A stretch of 44,092 bases of DNA from Lachnospiraceae bacterium. GTDB taxonomy: Bacteria; Bacillota; Clostridia; Lachnospirales; Lachnospiraceae. The stretch lies in assembly GCA_015056815.1 (NCBI GenBank), contig SVFN01000031.1:1-44092 (forward strand). The letters run 5' to 3'. The first letter of the stretch is position 1; each line of letters starts with the position of its first letter. The notes below the pieces were generated by a model. It had not been told where the DNA came from and did not search any database. It saw only the letters and a list, made by a program, of their open reading frames with translations. Below, one piece after another: positions 34,177-44,090 of this stretch. The position numbers and the translations under genes were made by a program.

Positions 34177-36372
34177 TCATTCTTTAATCAGTTTCTTCGG
34201 AAGATGCTTTTTCAATAGCTCGTCCAGTTTCTTTGGTTCGATCGGTTTCGCAAGGAAATCATCAAAGCCGGCCTCCCGGTAGCTGTATTTCGCCCCGCTG
34301 ATGGCATTGGCCGTGAGCGCGATGATCACAGTATCCTTTCCACCCTCTAGTCCACGGATCTTTTGCATGGCTTCTACGCCATCCATTCCCGGCATCATAT
34401 GATCCATAAAGATCAGATCGAACTCTTTCATTCGCTCAAAACACCGTACAGCCGCTATCCCGCTTTCCACACAGACAGGCCGGATTTTGTATATTTTTAA
34501 GAGACCTTCCGCCACGCGCAGATTCATCGAATTATCATCCACGATCAGAATCTTTGCTCCTTCTGCCGTAAAAGATCCCCGAAAAGGATCGGTCCGTACT
34601 TTTTTGAGCGACTCCTGCAGATCTCCCACCGGTTCCCAGGACGATACTTCGTTCAGCAAATCAAAGTAAAAGGTCGTGCCCTCGCCGTATACGCTTTCGA
34701 CGCGGATATCTCCTCCCATTTTGTTGATAAGTCTTTTCGTGATCGCCAGTCCCAGACCGGTACCGTCCTCCGAGCGGTTCTTACGGGTATTCACCTGCGT
34801 AAAACTATCAAAGATCTGCTCCTGGTCTTCCTTTCTGATCCCGATCCCCGTATCCTTGACATACGCCTGTATCCGACACAGATCCTCGCCTTCCTTCCGG
34901 TAATCCATCCGAAGAGTGATGCTTCCCTCACTGGTAAACTTCACCGCATTTCCCAAGAGATTGATCAGGATCTGCTTGATCCTGATCTCGTCCCCGATCA
35001 GCTCGCAGGGAAAAGAAGGATCGATATCTACTTCCAGTTTTTTGCTCTCTCCCTTCATTTTGAAAAGGATCATTGCCCTGACATCGTTAAGCAGAGAAGC
35101 AATCTGATAAGGCTCCTTGACGATTTCCATCTTGCCTGACTCGATCTTGGACAGATCCAGAATATCATTGATGATCGCCAGCAGAGAATTTGACGCCGCG
35201 CTGATCATGGCCGCATTTTCTCTGGCCGTCTCATCCAGACTGTCGCGCATGATCATCTCTGCCATTCCTCCGATGGTATTCATGGGAGTACGGATTTCAT
35301 GTGACATATTGGCAAGAAAATCACTCTTGGCCTGATTGGCGCTCTCGGCCTCCTCCACCAGCTGTTCTTCCTTCGTGATATCCGTCAGCGTCATGATATA
35401 ACCAAACGGCTCACGATAATCATCCCACGCCACTGTCATCTCCACCATATAAATCCTGTCGCTCATCGGCATACCGCTTTTAAAACGGATATGCGACTTC
35501 TCGACGAGGGAAGCAAAGATCTCCTCCGCACTTTGTTCCAAAGTCAAAATCTGTGTAAGATCCATCTTTTCCCGGATATTCATTTCTTCTCTGGCAAAGC
35601 GGTTCACCTCAACGGCAGTCAGTTCTTCATCGAAAATGACAATTCCTTCCTCCACCACATTCTGCACATAGCTGCCCATTGTTTTGGAAGAAATCGAGAA
35701 TGTATTATATTTCTCCGCAGCCAGATACCATTGCAGCAGGGAAAGCCCTGCCCCCAGTCCCGATGTCGGGACCCCGTAGTTTAACAGCCTGACAAGGATC
35801 GTATCCGGCAGTGCAAAAACCATGATAGATATGTTGGCGAACAGTATTCCGTAAAGGAGTCTTTTTTCCCTGCGGATCTTCACTTTACGAAACCATAAAA
35901 ACCATGAACCTAAAGCCGTCAGGAATATGATCGCCACATACATCTCATGAAATGTCCGTTCAGGGCATTTCACCGCCTGAAAAGTAGTCCAGTTTCCTAC
36001 CCTGATAAAAACATCTGCCCGTGAATCCGAAAAAAGGATCCAGTCCGTTATGGCCAGAATCGTCAGAACGATCCGGATCGCATACTGACCTTTCATCGAA
36101 ATCCCGGTTTTTCTCAGTGCCAGAACCGTCTCCGTCAAAGGATACAAAGATACCCCGATCAGGGCGATCCTGCGTGTGAGCAGACATATAGTAAAATTAT
36201 CGTTCAATCCGAAAAAGCCGTAGCCGATCTGCCAGATTCCGGCTGACAGTCCTAAAAGCAGCATCGTCCTGCGCAGATACCCGGAATTTTTCTCCTTCCA
36301 AAAGAAATGAACCCCGTATACGATCGAAACCGTCCCTACAATGATCAAAAGTGTACTTAAAAAAACGCCCAT
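34177..36372 (-). CDS. Hybrid sensor histidine kinase with 7TM N-terminus and receiver domain
   Basis: A 731-residue membrane protein. The N-terminal 230 residues form seven membrane helices of the histidine-kinase 7TM type, a PAS-like segment follows (about 235-345), then an H-box (FLANMSHEIRTPMNTIGG), an ATPase domain with NLLGNAVKF, DTGIGI and GTGLGL, and a C-terminal receiver (ILIVDDNSMN; phospho-acceptor in LIFMDHMMPGMDG). Hybrid kinases pass phosphate from His to their own Asp and then to an HPt protein. An HPt protein and a second receiver protein lie immediately upstream in the same operon; the gap to the HD-GYP gene is 16 bases. The stimulus is unknown. Confidence 0.94.
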   Translation of the reverse strand: MGVFLSTLLIIVGTVSIVYGVHFFWKEKNSGYLRRTMLLLGLSAGIWQIGYGFFGLNDNFTICLLTRRIALIGVSLYPLTETVLALRKTGISMKGQYAIRIVLTILAITDWILFSDSRADVFIRVGNWTTFQAVKCPERTFHEMYVAIIFLTALGSWFLWFRKVKIRREKRLLYGILFANISIMVFALPDTILVRLLNYGVPTSGLGAGLSLLQWYLAAEKYNTFSISSKTMGSYVQNVVEEGIVIFDEELTAVEVNRFAREEMNIREKMDLTQILTLEQSAEEIFASLVEKSHIRFKSGMPMSDRIYMVEMTVAWDDYREPFGYIMTLTDITKEEQLVEEAESANQAKSDFLANMSHEIRTPMNTIGGMAEMIMRDSLDETARENAAMISAASNSLLAIINDILDLSKIESGKMEIVKEPYQIASLLNDVRAMILFKMKGESKKLEVDIDPSFPCELIGDEIRIKQILINLLGNAVKFTSEGSITLRMDYRKEGEDLCRIQAYVKDTGIGIRKEDQEQIFDSFTQVNTRKNRSEDGTGLGLAITKRLINKMGGDIRVESVYGEGTTFYFDLLNEVSSWEPVGDLQESLKKVRTDPFRGSFTAEGAKILIVDDNSMNLRVAEGLLKIYKIRPVCVESGIAAVRCFERMKEFDLIFMDHMMPGMDGVEAMQKIRGLEGGKDTVIIALTANAISGAKYSYREAGFDDFLAKPIEPKKLDELLKKHLPKKLIKE

Positions 36373-36388
36373 CTTACCGTCCCTCTGA

Positions 36389-37834
36389 TTATCTGTCTAT
36401 ATTTCTATCCAGTGCGATCCTCACACGTTCCCGCAGATAGACCGGATTGACAGGCTTTAAAATATAGTCTTTTGCCCCCGCACGATTACACCTTAGAACC
36501 GTTTCTCTGTTTGCGATCGCAGTCAAAAACATAACATTCAGATTCTGCAGTTTTTTCTCCCGCAGTTTTTCAACCGTGACCATTCCGTCCATTCCCGGCA
36601 TATCGATATCCATGATCAAAAGATCCGGCACTCCCTTTACCGCAAAATATTTCAGACAGGCAAGTCCGCTTTCGAGCGTGATAACCTCATATTGCCCCTC
36701 CAGGGCCACACGCGTCTGCTCCAGAGAAATTCTGCTGTCATCCACCACGACGACCACTTTCTTTTTCTCATCCTTTCCGCGCTCCTCATTCAGTACCTCC
36801 ACGCTGTTGCCGGACTGCATCAGCACGCCGGAGGAAATAATGAACACCATGCGGTATTGAAGGCTGGTACTCAGATCCACCTCTCTTCCGGTTTCGTAAA
36901 TCTTGATTTTCGGACGAAGCGCCTGTGAAGTATGTGCCAGTACGACCGCACGCTCTCCGTTGGAAAGTCCCACATCCATTCCGGGCGGATATACCGGGAT
37001 CACCGTCTGCATGATCTCGACGACTTTGGCGTCAAACAGGATGTCCATACCGCCGATCATATATTCCAGCGCATCCACCGGCGCATAGGGATCCTTATAG
37101 GGGCGCCTGCTGGTAAGAGCATCATAGACATCCACCGCATGAATGATCTTGGCATAAAGCGGAATGGAATCTCCCATTAGGCCCATAAGATAACCTGTTC
37201 CGTTTTCGTTCTCATGATGACACAGCACGGCACGCCGGATGGTATCCGAGATCATCGGATTGCCCTCCAGAAGGTCATAACCATACTTGGGATGTTTCTT
37301 GATCTCTTCATATTCTTCATCCGTGAGCCGTTCCTTTTTGTTGATGATCTCGGGATCGATCCTGGACTTACCCAGATCATGACACAACCCAGCCACTGCG
37401 ATCTCCTGGATCTGTTCTTCCGGCAGTCCCATTCTTGTCGCAACAGCAGCAGCATAAACCGCCACATTCACACAATGATGATAAGTATAATCATCATAAG
37501 ACCGAATATCTACCAGATCCAGACTGATATCATCCATGTTGGAAATATCCCTGACCAGTTCGGACGAAATCTGGATAATGCTCGCAATATTCGCTTCCGC
37601 GACCGCATCGATGGCATCTTCAATGATCTCTTCCCTTACCGTTTCCTGCAGCTGTACTGCTTTTGAGAACTCATCCGCCACATAAACACCGATATACCCG
37701 TTCTTCTTAAGTCTTGTAATGAGCATATCAGAAAGTATCACACCCTTTTCCAACAGGGAAGTTTTTTTCTGATTAATGATCTTGCGTCCAAGCTCCATGC
37801 CCGGCTGTAAATCTCCTATTGCGACAAATCTCAT
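36389..37834 (-). CDS. HD-GYP domain protein with C-terminal receiver
   Basis: A 481-residue cytoplasmic regulator. The N-terminal segment resembles the DUF3391 region found before HD-GYP domains (FVAIGDLQPGMELGRKI). The HD-GYP domain has His152-Asp153 (LCHDLGKSRI) and HHENENGTGYL (206-216), where the usual GYP is GYL. The receiver is at about 358-475, with phospho-acceptor Asp409 (LLIMDIDMPG). HD-GYP proteins hydrolyse cyclic di-GMP; the Pro-to-Leu change leaves the metal ligands intact, so activity is possible. The start at 37834 (AGGTGG site) is chosen over the open frame to 37987, which would overlap the HPt gene. It is the likely output of the neighbouring phosphorelay. Confidence 0.92.
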   Translation of the reverse strand: MRFVAIGDLQPGMELGRKIINQKKTSLLEKGVILSDMLITRLKKNGYIGVYVADEFSKAVQLQETVREEIIEDAIDAVAEANIASIIQISSELVRDISNMDDISLDLVDIRSYDDYTYHHCVNVAVYAAAVATRMGLPEEQIQEIAVAGLCHDLGKSRIDPEIINKKERLTDEEYEEIKKHPKYGYDLLEGNPMISDTIRRAVLCHHENENGTGYLMGLMGDSIPLYAKIIHAVDVYDALTSRRPYKDPYAPVDALEYMIGGMDILFDAKVVEIMQTVIPVYPPGMDVGLSNGERAVVLAHTSQALRPKIKIYETGREVDLSTSLQYRMVFIISSGVLMQSGNSVEVLNEERGKDEKKKVVVVVDDSRISLEQTRVALEGQYEVITLESGLACLKYFAVKGVPDLLIMDIDMPGMDGMVTVEKLREKKLQNLNVMFLTAIANRETVLRCNRAGAKDYILKPVNPVYLRERVRIALDRNIDR

Positions 37835-37850
37835 ATATTCCACCTGCCTC

Positions 37851-38471
37851 TTACTTTGTTTCCTGTGTTTTTTGTTCCTCAAAACGGTCACAGCATTCCT
37901 CCAGCTGTCCGGAGTCAAGATCTCTGACCGCGGTTTCCAATCGTACCATCTGTTCTTTATAGCTGAGCGGAATATCCATTGCAGCAATCTCCCTAAACGT
38001 CTCCTGAAGCGTTGCTATGTCAAATGCATCCATCGCCGCTTTCAGACGGTAAAGCCTTTCAAAAAAAACAGGCTCATAAAATGCTTCCTTTTCTTCCCCT
38101 TCACCGGTAATTGCTTTCAGCCGTTCTGTCAAAGCAAGGTACTCCCCGATAAAGGACTCTGTCTTTTCCCTTATCGGTACAGGATCCTCCTCTCTTCCTG
38201 CCGTTTCCAACGCAAACGCCGGATCAAACAGATCCGCTCCGATGGATCTGAGCGCGCTTTTCATTGCATGAGCCTGTATCCTGAAAGCTGCATAGTTTTC
38301 CGTTGTCGGCTCCCGCAAAACCGCCTGTCGGTATTCTGTAAGAAGCTCTGTCTGCTTAGCGGCAGATCTCACAAATTCTCTCAAAGTCTCCGTCAGCATC
38401 TGTTTCGTCGGCAGATATCTGTGTGCTTTTTCCCAGTCAATGCCCGGTATCTGAGGCAGATGATACTCCAT
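37851..38471 (-). CDS. Histidine phosphotransfer (HPt) domain protein
   Basis: A 206-residue soluble helical protein. The segment FRIQAHAMKSALRSIGADLFDPAFALETAGRE has the HPt signature (histidine in AHAMKSALRSIGA, then LE-AG), so it should carry phosphate between the hybrid kinase receiver and the receiver of the HD-GYP protein. The remaining C-terminal part (about 120-206) is helical and not assigned. An AAAGGAGAGG site precedes the ATG at 38471. It is first of three genes spaced 16 bases apart: HPt, HD-GYP-REC, hybrid kinase, which together make a complete relay. Confidence 0.88.
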   Translation of the reverse strand: MEYHLPQIPGIDWEKAHRYLPTKQMLTETLREFVRSAAKQTELLTEYRQAVLREPTTENYAAFRIQAHAMKSALRSIGADLFDPAFALETAGREEDPVPIREKTESFIGEYLALTERLKAITGEGEEKEAFYEPVFFERLYRLKAAMDAFDIATLQETFREIAAMDIPLSYKEQMVRLETAVRDLDSGQLEECCDRFEEQKTQETK

Positions 38472-38513
38472 ATTTTTCCTCTCCTTTGCTGTCGCTATCC
38501 CTAAAATATCTTT

Positions 38514-38542
38514 ATCTTACCATATCAGCCACAAAAACACAA
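38514..38542 (-). promoter_or_regulatory. Candidate promoter of the phosphorelay operon
   Basis: Minus-strand TTGTGT (complement of 38537-38542), a 17-base spacer, TAAGAT (complement of 38514-38519), about 43 bases before the HPt start. It abuts the terminator of the upstream giant gene. Confidence 0.4.
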
Positions 38543-38570
38543 ACAGGCAGCGCCTTTCCGCCCTGCCTGT
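38531..38570 (-). terminator. Terminator of the distal giant surface protein gene
   Basis: ACAGGCAG (38543-38550) pairs perfectly with CTGCCTGT (38563-38570). On the minus strand it is followed by a T-rich run (TTGTGTTTTTG), 13 bases after the stop. Confidence 0.8.
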
Positions 38571-38583
38571 CTGCCTGAAAACC

Positions 38584-41500
38584 TTATTGTTTGATCTTGA
38601 CCTTTTTCGACTTACCAAAATCACCGTAAATCTTCTTGCCGGAAGCATCCGTATCAAATGCTCTCACGCGCACATAATAGGTTTTATCTTTTTTGAGCTT
38701 CTTAATGACAAGACTCAGCTTCTTTGTCACTTTCACTTTTGTATCCTTTTTGAATTTCTTATCGGTTGAGTACTGTACTTCGTACCCCTTCGCACCGGTC
38801 ACTTCTTTCCACTTAACCGTTACTGCCTTAGTCTTATTATTCTTAGCAGATGAAAGAACTGCTTTTTTGAGAACGGTTCCAGCCGGTTCTGTCGTACCCT
38901 GGGTCTGTCCCGGCTTCTCAAGTTTATGGATCGTTGCTCCGCCTTCTTTTTTGCCACATCGCGTACATTCCCTGATCGCGGTATAACCGTCCTCTGTGTA
39001 GGTGGCCGGTTTGCCCTCCCTGATCACGACGAATTCATGTCCTAAAGACTTGATCTCTTCATGATCTTTGATCACTTTGCCGCAGACGCTGCAATATACC
39101 TTGTCTGTCAGGCCTCCCTCATCACATTTCGCCTCTTTGCCTTTCTCTATCGCCTCGATATGTCCGAGTGCAGGGATCTCTTCCTGTGCAACGATCACTT
39201 CATTACAGTCGCTGCAATGGCATCCCTTGGTCAGTCCGCTCTGCGTACAGGTCGGCTCTTTCTTTTCGTCCGTTACCAGGATATGGTCGTGTAAGAGGAT
39301 CTCCTTAAAGGAAGCCCTGATGATCACATCCCCATCCGGCATGGTAAATGCCTGATCTGCATCTAACGTTACCGCTTCTGTCTGATCGCCCTGTGTCTTT
39401 TTCCATACTTCAAATTTTTCTGTCTCATAGCCATCTTTTGCAGCCGCCGTCAGATACACCTTCGTACCTGCAGGGATCTTCTTTGTACCAATGCCCGGTT
39501 TCGTATTCACGAACACGATTCCTTCGTCGTTTCCTTCCATGACAGAAACCGCTCTGCCTTCTCCTGTCGCGGATTCTTTAAAGGAAACCTTCACGGAAGT
39601 ATCCGCTTTTACCTCCTCCAAAACAAGCACGCCATCTGTTGTATTTTCCACAGCTTTTCCGTTGACGCTCCAGCCGCTCACTTCATACCCTTCTTCCGGA
39701 GCTGCCACGCAGGTCAGGGCTGTAGAAATACCGATATAATCTGTTTCCGACAGACGATTGTTTTCGGAGTACAGTGTCAGTGTTCCTTCTCCTGACTCCA
39801 CCTGTCCGGAAACATTGACTACGCGGACCGGTGTTAACTGCACGGTAAGCCTCTTCACATCATCAGTATATTCAAGGGTCTTTGTACTCTCTAAATCTGC
39901 CGTATAAGAAGGCTTTGCTTCTTCCCCTTCTTTTCCTTCTCTGGTAATATACCATCCGGCAACCATATACCGCTCATCCGGCCTGCACTCGACCGTAACG
40001 GTTTCCTCTTCATATACCTTCAGTTTTCCGGCTGTTGTGACAACGCGCTCTCCGTTTACGGTAAACAGATAATCTCCCTTCGTCGTTGAATCGATCGCCA
40101 CTTCTTTGTATTTCTTTTCTGCAAAGGAAGCCGTAATCGTTACATTGTCACCAACCGTCAGATTGTAAACTTCCTCTTCGCTTGCCTTTCCATTCCAGCC
40201 GCTCACTTTATATCCTCTGTCCGCAACTGCTGTCAGAGTAAGTCGGGTACCGCCTTTGACCTTCTTTCTCAGATCCACTTTTTTGCCATTCTGATCGGTC
40301 GCAATGATCTCGCCATGCTCACATTTGCCAAGCGTGATCTGATACTCATCCTTCTCCACGTTGGCTTCCGCCCGGGTATCTGCAAGCATCACAAAGGTAT
40401 AGGTATCCGCATCACTGTCTGTATCCACAGTCTCTGTGGAGGTACTAAATGCCGGCTCTCCTGCGAACTCATAGCCATCCGCCTTTTTCACCGTTACCAA
40501 AGTGTCACCCGTCACATACGCATCTGACGCGATCGGTGTGCCCTTGTCATCGAATGCGGCAAGACCTTCCGCCAGTGTCAGTTTGTAGCTGTCTCTTTCA
40601 AAGTTCGCATACAGTCTCACATTTTTATTGGGCATCTCAAACTCATAAACCGGATCTGTTATAAACCTGGCCGCCAGTTTTTCCGGCTGATATTCCCACT
40701 CTTTTAAGTGCCATCCCTCTGCCGGAACCGCTTCCGCTTTGATCTTTGCTCCATAGGTGATCACCGAACCGTTCTCTACGGAAGGAGTGATCACAATCCT
40801 GTTCTCTACCGTTTTCCCGTTTACCGTTGCATTCTTCGGTGAGATATCATAATTCAGAACGTTCGGTCTGCGCTTAAAGTACACTACCGCCTTCGTTCCG
40901 TCCATCGTCTGTGAGATCCTTAAGGTATTGGAAGTCTCTTCCTTCAGCTTTTTACCGTTTACTTCCCAGTAGTCCACCTCATACCCTTCGTACGGAGACG
41001 CCTCAAAGACGAGCCTGGTTCCCACCGGATAATGTGTACGAAGCGCCGGGCTTACCTCTTTCACAGTACCGGCCTCAATACCGTTTGCTTTGGCTGCCGT
41101 AACCGTACATGGGAACAACTCACCGCTGCTTACGATCAGCTCCTGCGTGAAATCCTGCCATTCATAACAGTTTGCGATGCTCGCAGCCGTATTTAATCTT
41201 ACCACTTTTACCAGCTCATCTTTCGCTGCGTCTTTCACCTCTATGATGCTGGAAATGTCATTGTTCAGTCCCAGCTTTTCATAGGCTTTGTAAAACCCCA
41301 GATGTTTATTTACCGCATATCTGTATATACTGCTGCTATCTGTAAAATGCTCAGACTGTTCCGTCCTTACAAAAGAATAATTACCCATTGAGGGGCTGTT
41401 TAAATCCAGACCGGAATCCTTTTCCATTTCCATGGAAGCCAATGCATTTCCTCTCCACATGGTTCCCCAGTAACCAACATCCAACGTTTGTGCATCCAGA

Positions 41501-43986
41501 TACTTCAGATCTTCTTTCTCACCCGCTTTTCCAAAATCGGGCATCTCCTTACTGTTCAGATAAGATCTTACCGCATTCTCGGAATAGTATTTGTTTGCTT
41601 CCTCGCCTGCCTTCACGATCGCCGGCACATCGGACAGATCCACATACAAGTCGATCTGTTTTGGACGGATATCCAGTGTAAGGATCTGATCTTTGTACTT
41701 CATATATACGGTTCCGGCATAAGCCGCATAACCATTGGCAAAGCGATCCACGATCTTTTGTCTCATTTCTCCTTCCGGATGCTCATAAGTCTCATCCGGA
41801 AACTGAATTGTCTCATCCTGGAACTTATAGATGACCTTACTAAGCGCCGGTGTTCCATCCGCCATCTCGTACTCCTTGGAATCAAATACCGATTTTTCAA
41901 CAGTCATGGCATAATTGAGCGGCTGACAATAGTCATCTTTGCAGACAAGTGTACTTGCCTGGATTCCAAATACCGCATCTTTATAATCGATCTCCTCTGT
42001 TTTTTCCACATTGCCGTCTTTGTCCAGGGTATACTGCATAATGTTCAGTTTATCCCCATAGGTGTAGCTCTTTGCATAATCCAGGATCGTCGCACCACTT
42101 TCCAGTCCTGTTGTGAAGAAAATCGGTTTCCCGTCAACCGTATCATAATGACTTGCCGAGAACACTCTGCTTCCCTGATATTCTGCACTTACCTTATAAG
42201 CACCGTCCGGTACCTCCAGTTTTGCACAGGCAACCCCTTTTTCATCCAGACCGGTCACAAATTCCTGTTCAAACCCGGTTCCGGATACTTTAAAATAGCA
42301 AGTCCCCGACGGGATCGAATTACTGTCTTTGGATCTGAGTGCCAGTTTGACAGTGTTATCCTTTTTATCGATCGTAAAGCTGTCACAAACGACCTGACGT
42401 TTCGAATAAGCCACTTTCACGACAGGCGACTTGGAGGAAACGATACTGTTGCCGCCTCTGCTGTTTACGATACAGCGATACAGCCCCTCATCATCGAGTC
42501 CCGCATTCTGGATCACCAGGGAAGCTTCCGTCTTAGCGGTCAGATCCTTCCAGTTCTTCTCACTCTCGTTATATTTCTGCCACTGATAGGTGATCTTTTT
42601 TCCCTGCAACGCCTCTTCATTGTTGAGATATGTCGTCAGCGTCGCCGGGGTATCCGGATAAGCCGTCAGCTCCTCTGCCATGACCTTCACATCCGGAACG
42701 ATCCCGACGGGTAAAGTGTAGCACACTAAGGTCTCACTCGGTACGCTTTTGACGTTAAACTGATTGCTGACTGTCTGGATCTGATACTGATATTCCGTAT
42801 CCGGATCCAGTCCTTCGTCAATGTACTGATACGTCTTGGTGTTGCCGTCTTTTGCTATGACAGCATCCGCATCGCCTGACTTCACATAGGCGATCTCATA
42901 AAAGCCTGCATTGCCGGCGGATTTGTAATACTTATTAATGAGAAATCCTGCCGGATTGCCGGTATAGTCCCAGTTTAAGGCTACCTGATCCTTCGTGGTG
43001 TTTTCTTCATTCTGCACGAAATTGGCCGGCAAAAGCGGTCCCTGCTGCACATCATTTACCAGGTAGGTCACGACCGGGAACTCATTGTCCGCATCTTTGT
43101 ATTTGTATGCGGCCATTCGCCAGTTAAAGCCATAGCCCGCTTCCTCCGCTTCCATCGGCAGATCGTAGATCTGTGCGGAATAGGAATAACCGCTGGTTGA
43201 GATCTCCACGGTGCCGCCGGAGTGTGCATATCCTGAAGAGATACCGGCCGTAAAGCTGCCGACACCGGCTCCCGCCTTAAAGTCCACTCCCAGCTCATAG
43301 TTGAAGCTGTTCGTCTTTTCATTTCCCATCGTGATGCTGTGGGTCTGTGCTCCTTTTCCGTAATCGGTCGCCGGAGCTGCCGATTTCATATCCGGCGCGA
43401 TCAGGATTTCCGAAGAATGATCCACATGCTTAAGCTGTGAAGTCTGCTTCGGATAAGTCTCGGGACGACCCACCGTATGTGTCAGGATCGAATCCGAGAT
43501 CTGCGGCAGTTCGTTAAAGTCCTTCGCGATTCTCTCATACTTTTCCAGTGCGATCGTCTTCACACAGGGCGTATGGGGAAGATTGATCCCGATCGTCTCT
43601 GTATTGGTCTTTATGACATTGCCATCCTCGTCCGTTACCGGAATATCCACCTCAAACTCAAAGGTCTCCATCGGTACGGAAAACAGTACGACTGTATCCT
43701 GCCCGGATAAGGTCTCATAAGTCGCTTCATATTCTTTGGTCGCCACCTTTTCCGTTTCCCAGGTAAACTGATTCTGCAGCTCCGTCTCCCATTCCACCTG
43801 CGCGACCTTGACACCAAACACTGTGATATCGTGCTCATAGCTGACATAGGCTCCGATGTGGAAGGTGTCGGAAGAAGTCGTTCCGCTGCCCGTTCCCTTG
43901 GTCGTCGCATAAGAGGTGCAGTTTAATTCGCCCGCTCCGTCAAAGGCATCATTATCCAGATCTTTAAAGAACGGAGGCGACGCCAA
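38584..43986 (-). CDS. Giant multidomain surface protein (5' end missing or frameshifted)
   Basis: 1800 residues from a doubtful TTG; no signal peptide or ribosome site is visible there, so this is not the true N-terminus. The frame is open to a TGA at 44038-44040. The N-terminal part (about 1-315) is beta-rich, of no family I can name (opens SPPFFKDLDND). Next are a fibronectin-III-like domain (315-422), an Ig-like domain (428-525, YQWQKYNESEKNW), an unassigned region, and several divergent InlB-B-like repeats (about 975-1558, e.g. GYEVDYWEVNG). Three paired-cysteine modules follow (1565-1688, e.g. YCSVCGK), and a C-terminal fibronectin-III domain (1702-1800). It is probably a secreted adhesin or wall-associated protein. 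The upstream sequence in another frame also looks coding (see 44032-44090). Confidence 0.85.
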   Translation of the reverse strand: MASPPFFKDLDNDAFDGAGELNCTSYATTKGTGSGTTSSDTFHIGAYVSYEHDITVFGVKVAQVEWETELQNQFTWETEKVATKEYEATYETLSGQDTVVLFSVPMETFEFEVDIPVTDEDGNVIKTNTETIGINLPHTPCVKTIALEKYERIAKDFNELPQISDSILTHTVGRPETYPKQTSQLKHVDHSSEILIAPDMKSAAPATDYGKGAQTHSITMGNEKTNSFNYELGVDFKAGAGVGSFTAGISSGYAHSGGTVEISTSGYSYSAQIYDLPMEAEEAGYGFNWRMAAYKYKDADNEFPVVTYLVNDVQQGPLLPANFVQNEENTTKDQVALNWDYTGNPAGFLINKYYKSAGNAGFYEIAYVKSGDADAVIAKDGNTKTYQYIDEGLDPDTEYQYQIQTVSNQFNVKSVPSETLVCYTLPVGIVPDVKVMAEELTAYPDTPATLTTYLNNEEALQGKKITYQWQKYNESEKNWKDLTAKTEASLVIQNAGLDDEGLYRCIVNSRGGNSIVSSKSPVVKVAYSKRQVVCDSFTIDKKDNTVKLALRSKDSNSIPSGTCYFKVSGTGFEQEFVTGLDEKGVACAKLEVPDGAYKVSAEYQGSRVFSASHYDTVDGKPIFFTTGLESGATILDYAKSYTYGDKLNIMQYTLDKDGNVEKTEEIDYKDAVFGIQASTLVCKDDYCQPLNYAMTVEKSVFDSKEYEMADGTPALSKVIYKFQDETIQFPDETYEHPEGEMRQKIVDRFANGYAAYAGTVYMKYKDQILTLDIRPKQIDLYVDLSDVPAIVKAGEEANKYYSENAVRSYLNSKEMPDFGKAGEKEDLKYLDAQTLDVGYWGTMWRGNALASMEMEKDSGLDLNSPSMGNYSFVRTEQSEHFTDSSSIYRYAVNKHLGFYKAYEKLGLNNDISSIIEVKDAAKDELVKVVRLNTAASIANCYEWQDFTQELIVSSGELFPCTVTAAKANGIEAGTVKEVSPALRTHYPVGTRLVFEASPYEGYEVDYWEVNGKKLKEETSNTLRISQTMDGTKAVVYFKRRPNVLNYDISPKNATVNGKTVENRIVITPSVENGSVITYGAKIKAEAVPAEGWHLKEWEYQPEKLAARFITDPVYEFEMPNKNVRLYANFERDSYKLTLAEGLAAFDDKGTPIASDAYVTGDTLVTVKKADGYEFAGEPAFSTSTETVDTDSDADTYTFVMLADTRAEANVEKDEYQITLGKCEHGEIIATDQNGKKVDLRKKVKGGTRLTLTAVADRGYKVSGWNGKASEEEVYNLTVGDNVTITASFAEKKYKEVAIDSTTKGDYLFTVNGERVVTTAGKLKVYEEETVTVECRPDERYMVAGWYITREGKEGEEAKPSYTADLESTKTLEYTDDVKRLTVQLTPVRVVNVSGQVESGEGTLTLYSENNRLSETDYIGISTALTCVAAPEEGYEVSGWSVNGKAVENTTDGVLVLEEVKADTSVKVSFKESATGEGRAVSVMEGNDEGIVFVNTKPGIGTKKIPAGTKVYLTAAAKDGYETEKFEVWKKTQGDQTEAVTLDADQAFTMPDGDVIIRASFKEILLHDHILVTDEKKEPTCTQSGLTKGCHCSDCNEVIVAQEEIPALGHIEAIEKGKEAKCDEGGLTDKVYCSVCGKVIKDHEEIKSLGHEFVVIREGKPATYTEDGYTAIRECTRCGKKEGGATIHKLEKPGQTQGTTEPAGTVLKKAVLSSAKNNKTKAVTVKWKEVTGAKGYEVQYSTDKKFKKDTKVKVTKKLSLVIKKLKKDKTYYVRVRAFDTDASGKKIYGDFGKSKKVKIKQ

Positions 43987-44031
43987 TACCGCGAGGATCT
44001 TCGGGTCGGAATACTTCCTGAATCCGTGAAC

Positions 44032-44090
44032 CCAGCCTCAAAATACATGGGGCGGTTGGTTTTGCCCCACAAATAGTGCCACATCAGCAC
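44032..44090 (-). pseudogene. Upstream fragment of the giant surface protein in a shifted frame
   Basis: From the window edge the minus strand reads VLMWHYLWGKTNRPMYFEAG, a protein-like sequence with no stop. The next frame then continues as HGFRKYSDPKILAVLASPPF, which joins the 1800-residue frame. One extra G in the GGG run at 44031-44033 would fuse them. The fragment is too short to identify and its beginning lies outside the window. Confidence 0.5.

Noticed and set aside
37835-37987. 51-codon N-terminal extension of the HD-GYP-receiver protein
   Set aside because: It overlaps the end of the HPt gene; ATG at 37834 has an AGGTGG site and the conserved FVAIGDLQPGM opening.
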